This document shows positions 15,649 to 18,865 of a stretch of 18,865 bases of DNA, piece by piece. The stretch comes from Christensenellaceae bacterium. GTDB lineage: Bacteria; Bacillota; Clostridia; Christensenellales; Borkfalkiaceae. Each line of letters starts with the position of its first letter. Position 1 is the first letter of the stretch. The position numbers and the translations under genes are program-made. The DNA is taken from assembly GCA_016295005.1 (NCBI GenBank), contig JAEDMA010000011.1:1-18865 (forward strand), written 5' to 3'. The notes under the pieces were generated by a model. The model was not told where the DNA came from, searched no databases, and saw only the letters and a program-made list of their open reading frames with translations.

Positions 15649-16250
15649 ACGTTATAAACTACGATAAAGAAATGAAAAAAATCGCCGAAGCGGAGAAAAA
15701 GCAAAAAAGATTTCCCACGCTTTTGCTGCATAGTTGCTGCGCGCCGTGTTCTTCGGCTTGCATAGAAAGACTGAAAGATTATTTCGATATCACCGTGTAT
15801 TATTATAACCCTAACATAGATACCGCCGAAGAGTATAGGTTAAGGGCGGAAGAACAGGAAAGGTTCTGTAAAGAAGTCGGGGTAAAAGTAATTATCGAAG
15901 ACAGAAGAGAATCGGAATTTTACGCCGCGGCGAAAGGATTCGAAGACGCGCCCGAAGGCGGAAGCCGCTGCGAAAAGTGTTTCACTCTGCGGCTTGGAGA
16001 AACCGCGGAATACGCAAAGAAAAACGGGTACGAATATTTCGCTACCACGCTGACGGTAAGTCCGCTTAAAAATTCCGCGCTTATAAATGAGCTCGGCATA
16101 AAAATCGGGGAAGAAAAAGGCGTAAAATACCTTCCGTCGGATTTTAAGAAGGGCGGCGGATATTACAGGTCTGTGGAACTTTCCAAACAATACGGATTAT
16201 ACAGGCAAAATTACTGCGGTTGCGAGTTTTCTAAAAGAAAATTGTGTTAA
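15645..16250 (+). CDS. queH: QueH, epoxyqueuosine reductase
   Basis: This 201-residue protein is the cobalamin-independent epoxyqueuosine reductase QueH (formerly DUF208), which turns epoxyqueuosine in tRNA wobble position 34 into queuosine. Cysteine signatures are HSCCAPCSS (C31, C32, C35), RCEKC (C109, C112) and YCGC (C191, C193), which in the family bind a 4Fe-4S cluster and an additional iron. The CEFS wording after the last pair is also typical. Length is normal. Translation starts in the ATGA overlap with the S51 peptidase gene. No other queuosine genes are in the window, so the rest of the pathway or salvage system must lie elsewhere. Confidence 0.94.
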   Translation: MNVINYDKEMKKIAEAEKKQKRFPTLLLHSCCAPCSSACIERLKDYFDITVYYYNPNIDTAEEYRLRAEEQERFCKEVGVKVIIEDRRESEFYAAAKGFEDAPEGGSRCEKCFTLRLGETAEYAKKNGYEYFATTLTVSPLKNSALINELGIKIGEEKGVKYLPSDFKKGGGYYRSVELSKQYGLYRQNYCGCEFSKRKLC

Positions 16251-16284
16251 ATGGGCAAAAATTTCGAAAAAAGCGGAAAAACGT

Positions 16285-16314
16285 TTGCTTTTAAAGGAAC
16301 GTGTGTGCTAAAAT
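16285..16314 (+). promoter_or_regulatory. Promoter of rpsB-tsf
   Basis: TTGCTT (16285-16290), an 18-base spacer and TAAAAT (16309-16314) with extended TG at 16306-16307. It lies 35 bases after queH and sets transcription start near 16321, producing a leader of about 117 bases. Confidence 0.75.
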
Positions 16315-16320
16315 ATACGA

Positions 16321-16437
16321 GCGAAAAAATTCACACCCGAACGCTTTCGGACATTCGTGTTTGCGGAAATTTCACTTAAACCGCGAATGTTGTCCGTAAT
16401 AACAGGGCGGCGGGGAGGAAAAACGGAGGAATTTATT
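16321..16437 (+). promoter_or_regulatory. Structured 5' leader of rpsB
   Basis: The leader can form a small hairpin CCGAA-CGCT-TTCGG (16337-16350), and immediately after it a longer one in which ACATTCG (16351-16357) pairs with CGAATGT (16384-16390) and CGG (16364-16366) pairs with CCG (16381-16383). A purine-rich stretch and GGAGG (16425-16429) follow. Such a leader could be the binding site for S2 in autogenous control, as for other ribosomal-protein operons. I do not recognise a named leader family. Confidence 0.5.
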
Positions 16438-17214
16438 ATGGCAGTTATTACAATGAAACAACTCCTTGAAACGGGAGTTCACTTCGGACACCAGACGAGA
16501 CGCTGGAACCCCAAAATGAAGAAGTACATCTTCGGCGAAAGAAACGGTATTCATATCATCAACCTCGAACAGACTGTTGATCTTATCGAAAACGACGCGT
16601 ATCCTTTCGTTGTAGACGCGGTTAAACAGGGCAAGAGCGTGCTTTTCGTCGGAACGAAGAAACAAGCGCAGGACGCTATTAAAGAAGAAGCGGAAAGATG
16701 CGGCGAATACTACATCAATTTCAGATGGCTCGGCGGCACTCTTACCAACTTCAAAACGATAAGAAGCAGAGTTGACAGACTTAACAAACTCAACAATATG
16801 GAAAAGATGGGCGAATTCGACCTTCTTCCCAAAAAAGAAGTTGCGGAACTCAAAGCGGAACGCGACAAACTCGAACTTAATCTCGGCGGTATCAAAGAAA
16901 TGAGAACTCTTCCGGGCGTAATGTTTATAGTTGACCCCGATCAGGAAGACATCGCGGTAATGGAAGCGAGAAAACTTCACATTCCTATCGTCGCGATAAC
17001 CGATACCAACTGTGACCCCGACCTTATCGATCACGTTATCCCGGGTAACGACGACGCTATCCGCGCGGTAAAACTTATCGCTTCCGTCATTGCGGACGCA
17101 GTATTAGAAGCGAAACAGGGCGAACAGTTCCTTGCGGAAAAGGCGGAAGCCGAAGCGAAAGCGGAAGAAGCGACTGAAGAAACGGTAACCGAAACCGCAA
17201 CCGTATCCGAATAA
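16438..17214 (+). CDS. rpsB: Ribosomal protein S2
   Basis: This is the 258-residue small-subunit protein uS2, which binds late at the head/body junction of the 30S subunit. Family blocks are MKQLLETGVHFGHQTRRWNP, YIFGERNGIHIINLEQT, GTKKQAQDAI, RWLGGTLTNF and the late PGNDDAIRAVKLI. The frame is open further upstream to a GTG at 16357, but the ATG at 16438 has GGAGG eight bases away and gives the family's normal N-terminus, so the extra 27 residues are rejected. The C-terminal tail (about 230-258) is a low-complexity Glu/Ala/Thr stretch, a common variable end. Followed after 31 bases by tsf, the classic pair. Confidence 0.98.
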   Translation: MAVITMKQLLETGVHFGHQTRRWNPKMKKYIFGERNGIHIINLEQTVDLIENDAYPFVVDAVKQGKSVLFVGTKKQAQDAIKEEAERCGEYYINFRWLGGTLTNFKTIRSRVDRLNKLNNMEKMGEFDLLPKKEVAELKAERDKLELNLGGIKEMRTLPGVMFIVDPDQEDIAVMEARKLHIPIVAITDTNCDPDLIDHVIPGNDDAIRAVKLIASVIADAVLEAKQGEQFLAEKAEAEAKAEEATEETVTETATVSE

Positions 17215-17245
17215 TAATTAAAACTATATAAGGGAGTAATAATAT

Positions 17246-18127
17246 ATGTTTACAAGTGCAGACGTAATGGATCTTCGTAAAAAGACGGGCGCCGGCATTG
17301 CCGATTGCAAAAAGGCATTGACGGAAACCGACGGCGATATGGATAAAGCCGTAGACTTTTTAAGAGAAAAAGGAATCGCTACCGCTGCGAAAAAGGCTTC
17401 CCGTATTGCTGCGGAAGGTATCGTTGCGGCGAAAGTCAACGGTAACACCGGCGTTTTGGTAGAAGTTAACTGTGAAACCGACTTCGTTGCGAAGGGCGAT
17501 CAGTATAAAGCGTTCGTAGACAGCGTTGCAGATTACGTTATGAATAACGACGTAAAAGACGACGAAGCGTTAATCGAAGCGATGAAAGAAGAAACTATAA
17601 ACGTAACGGCGAAAATCGGCGAAAAGATTTCCGTTCGTCGTTTTGCTAAATTCACCGCAGGTAACGGCGTAGTAACCAGTTATATTCACATGGGCGGAAA
17701 GGTCGGCGTTTTGGTAGAAGTCGAAGGTTGCACCTGCGACGGAACGAAAGAACTCGCTCACGAAATCGCGTTGCAGATAGCGGCGGCAAAACCGTTGTAT
17801 CTCACCGAAGCGGAAGTTCCCGCGGAAGTTTTGGAACACGAAAAAGAAATTCTTAAAGCGCAGGCATTAAACGAAGGTAAACCCGTTGCCATAGTCGACA
17901 GAATGGTCGAAGGAAGAGTTAAAAAATATTACGAAGAAAACTGCTTGTTAAAACAGGCTTTCGTAAAAGATCCTTCCATCACTATCGAAAAACTCGTTAA
18001 AGATTATTCCAATAAAATGGGTAAACAGTTGACGGTTAAAAGATTCGTTCGTTTCGAAATGGGCGAAGGACTCGAAAAGAGAGTAAACGACTTCGCTGCG
18101 GAAGTAGAAGCGCAGATGAAAAAATAA
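17246..18127 (+). CDS. tsf: Elongation factor Ts
   Basis: This 293-residue protein is EF-Ts, the nucleotide-exchange factor that regenerates EF-Tu-GTP. The N-terminal UBA-like domain (1-45) has LRKKTGAGIADCKKAL, followed by the EF-Tu-contacting TDFVAK (78-83) and the later Lys/Glu-rich helical core and C-terminal module typical of the full-length bacterial form. GGGAG (17232-17236) lies nine bases before the ATG. It is co-transcribed with rpsB, with no promoter or terminator in the 31-base gap, and the unit ends at the strong hairpin 17 bases downstream. Confidence 0.98.
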   Translation: MFTSADVMDLRKKTGAGIADCKKALTETDGDMDKAVDFLREKGIATAAKKASRIAAEGIVAAKVNGNTGVLVEVNCETDFVAKGDQYKAFVDSVADYVMNNDVKDDEALIEAMKEETINVTAKIGEKISVRRFAKFTAGNGVVTSYIHMGGKVGVLVEVEGCTCDGTKELAHEIALQIAAAKPLYLTEAEVPAEVLEHEKEILKAQALNEGKPVAIVDRMVEGRVKKYYEENCLLKQAFVKDPSITIEKLVKDYSNKMGKQLTVKRFVRFEMGEGLEKRVNDFAAEVEAQMKK

Positions 18128-18143
18128 TTAACGAAAAAAATAT

Positions 18144-18175
18144 AAAACGGGCGGAAAACTTTTCCGCCCGTTTTT
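18144..18175 (+). terminator. Rho-independent terminator of rpsB-tsf
   Basis: A perfect 14-base-pair stem (18144-18157 with 18161-18174) with GC-rich core CGGGCGG, a three-base loop and a run of five T. It is a textbook terminator just after tsf. Confidence 0.95.
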
Positions 18176-18182
18176 GCTTACC

Positions 18183-18217
18183 AAAAAAGGCGGTTGAGTT
18201 TTTCAACCGCCTTTTTT
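18183..18217. terminator. Second, bidirectional terminator after tsf
   Basis: A perfect 15-base-pair stem (18183-18197 with 18203-18217) has six A on the left and six T on the right, around GGCGGTTGA. It backs up the tsf terminator on the plus strand and ends the minus-strand P-loop gene that converges on it. Confidence 0.93.
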
Positions 18218-18273
18218 AATAGATAGGTTATCGCCATATCACAAAATCGTATTCTAACTTTCTTTTGAGATTA

Positions 18274-18729
18274 TTAAATGTCTAATGTGCTTTTTATTAC
18301 ATTAAATACGTAATCTGCGCACTGTTCGTTATCTTCTGTTTCCGATTTTCCGCTTACCTTTATTTCAGACTTTTTTATGATTTCATAATCTCCGCCGGAC
18401 AGATTGCTAACGGCTTTATCCATTGCGGGCGTGTCGTGTTTTGCACAAATAAAAATATCTATTTCTCCGCCATATTCTTTTCTTATCGTGGCTAAATCAT
18501 CATATAAAATTTTCGGATAATCACCGTGCGAAGTTATGGCTATTGTTTTGCCTGATTCTTTTAAGATGAAAACCGCCCAAACATCACCTTTATCTTTTTT
18601 TATGTGGTCGTAAAAATGTGGACTTGAAAAGTCGGGGCAACCAAATAAGTCTTTTAATTTTTTTGCAACTCTTCTTAAAGTTGCGGTTTTTCCTGTTTTG
18701 TCATCTCCTTGTAATGCTATAATTCTCAT
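18274..18729 (-). CDS. Small P-loop NTPase of unknown function
   Basis: This 151-residue protein opens with MRIIALQGDDKTGKTATL, a clear Walker A (G8-D-D-K-T-G13-K14-T15) right at the N-terminus. A probable second nucleotide-binding strand is IAITSHGDYPK, and DIFICAKHDTP is a third hydrophobic strand with polar end. No lid, helicase or kinase subfamily motif is recognised. The short length suggests a compact nucleotide kinase-like or adaptor ATPase. GGGAG lies about eight bases before the ATG. The gene is AT-rich compared with rpsB-tsf and lies 19 bases behind the BspA-like gene, possibly in one transcript with it. Confidence 0.8.
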   Translation of the reverse strand: MRIIALQGDDKTGKTATLRRVAKKLKDLFGCPDFSSPHFYDHIKKDKGDVWAVFILKESGKTIAITSHGDYPKILYDDLATIRKEYGGEIDIFICAKHDTPAMDKAVSNLSGGDYEIIKKSEIKVSGKSETEDNEQCADYVFNVIKSTLDI

Positions 18730-18748
18730 AAAATTTTTCTCCCTTTTT

Positions 18749-18865
18749 TTAATTTTCTTCTTTATAATTGTAATTTATCGTATAGTTGCGTATATAACCA
18801 TCCCAGCCCACGCTTTTGTTAATAGAATTCCATTGCTTTTCATCTCCTTTATAATTTATTGTTTT
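18749..18865 (-). CDS. C-terminal end of a BspA-like leucine-rich-repeat protein (partial)
   Basis: On the minus strand an open frame runs from the window edge to TAA (18751-18749), giving the last 38 residues. They include INYKGDEKQWNSI, a Trp-Asp-Gly segment and NYTINYNY. This is the pattern of the closing repeat in BspA-type (LRR_5) surface proteins, where I-x-Y-x-G-T-x-x-x-W-x-x-I is followed by a W..(N)YT segment. Such proteins are usually secreted or cell-wall attached and mediate adhesion. The start, signal peptide and other repeats lie beyond the window. The family call rests on this short tail. Confidence 0.6.
   Translation of the reverse strand, partial: KTINYKGDEKQWNSINKSVGWDGYIRNYTINYNYKEEN

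Noticed and set aside
16266..16292. Possible terminator hairpin after queH (AAAAGC / GCTTTT)
   Set aside because: Only six mostly A-T pairs with a 12-base loop, and it overlaps the rpsB -35 box; too weak to call.
16357..16437. N-terminal extension of S2 from an upstream GTG
   Set aside because: It lies within the structured leader, has no ribosome binding site, and the ATG at 16438 has GGAGG and the usual S2 N-terminus.
16372..17034. 220-residue minus-strand frame opposite rpsB
   Set aside because: Antisense shadow of a highly conserved ribosomal protein gene; codon bias of rpsB explains the open frame.
18777..18845. 22-residue minus-strand frame beginning ATGAAAAGC next to AAAGGAG
   Set aside because: The ribosome binding site would touch the ATG, and another frame in the same place continues from the edge and matches the end of a BspA-like protein.

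Overview
The window looks like a chromosomal segment of an uncultured, low-to-moderate GC Bacillota (Clostridia-type) bacterium, possibly a gut lineage of the Christensenellales kind. This placement is inferred from gene content and style: AddAB rather than RecBCD, strong AGGAG-type ribosome binding sites, AGA-rich arginine usage, a low-GC-Gram-positive tyrosine kinase/PHP phosphatase pair, a Clostridia-type ferritin-like protein, and a BspA-like repeat protein at the right edge. TAA, TAG and TGA all act as stops. I see no tRNA, rRNA, CRISPR array or transposase, and no gene-free stretch over about 300 bases.

Left part (1-1786): the tail of an unidentified gene, then a coupled pair encoding the large and small subunits of an aconitase X-type dehydratase. 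Next (2015-3670) is an AT-rich gene unlike its neighbours. It encodes five zinc-ribbon repeats, a Vsr-like endonuclease domain between repeats 3 and 4, and a C-terminal NUMOD1-like DNA-binding module, so it resembles a homing-type or mobile endonuclease. It has its own promoter, so close to the ATG that the mRNA should be leaderless. A small two-helix membrane protein (3801-4247) and a lipoprotein on the minus strand (4344-5426) converge on a perfect palindromic bidirectional terminator.

Centre (5537-14919): divergently from the lipoprotein runs addB-addA, the double-strand-break resection helicase-nuclease; addB also appears leaderless and has lost the N-terminal Walker A motif. It is followed by an unknown membrane protein, a ferritin-like di-metal protein, and a bacterial tyrosine kinase with its PHP-type phosphatase. 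The last pair is a phosphorylation/dephosphorylation module that normally controls polysaccharide export, but no export genes are seen here.

Right part (14950-18865): an S51-family peptidase is translationally coupled to queH (last step of queuosine synthesis). Then comes rpsB-tsf, driven by a good promoter with a structured leader of about 117 nt and closed by two consecutive terminators, the second bidirectional. Beyond it, on the minus strand, base composition becomes AT-rich again: a small P-loop NTPase of unknown role and, upstream of it, the C-terminus of a BspA-type leucine-rich-repeat protein cut by the window edge.

The strongest candidate for something unusual is the zinc-ribbon/Vsr-like/NUMOD1 protein. 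Next are the repeated spacing of -10 boxes exactly 6 nt before start codons, and the orphan aconitase X pair.
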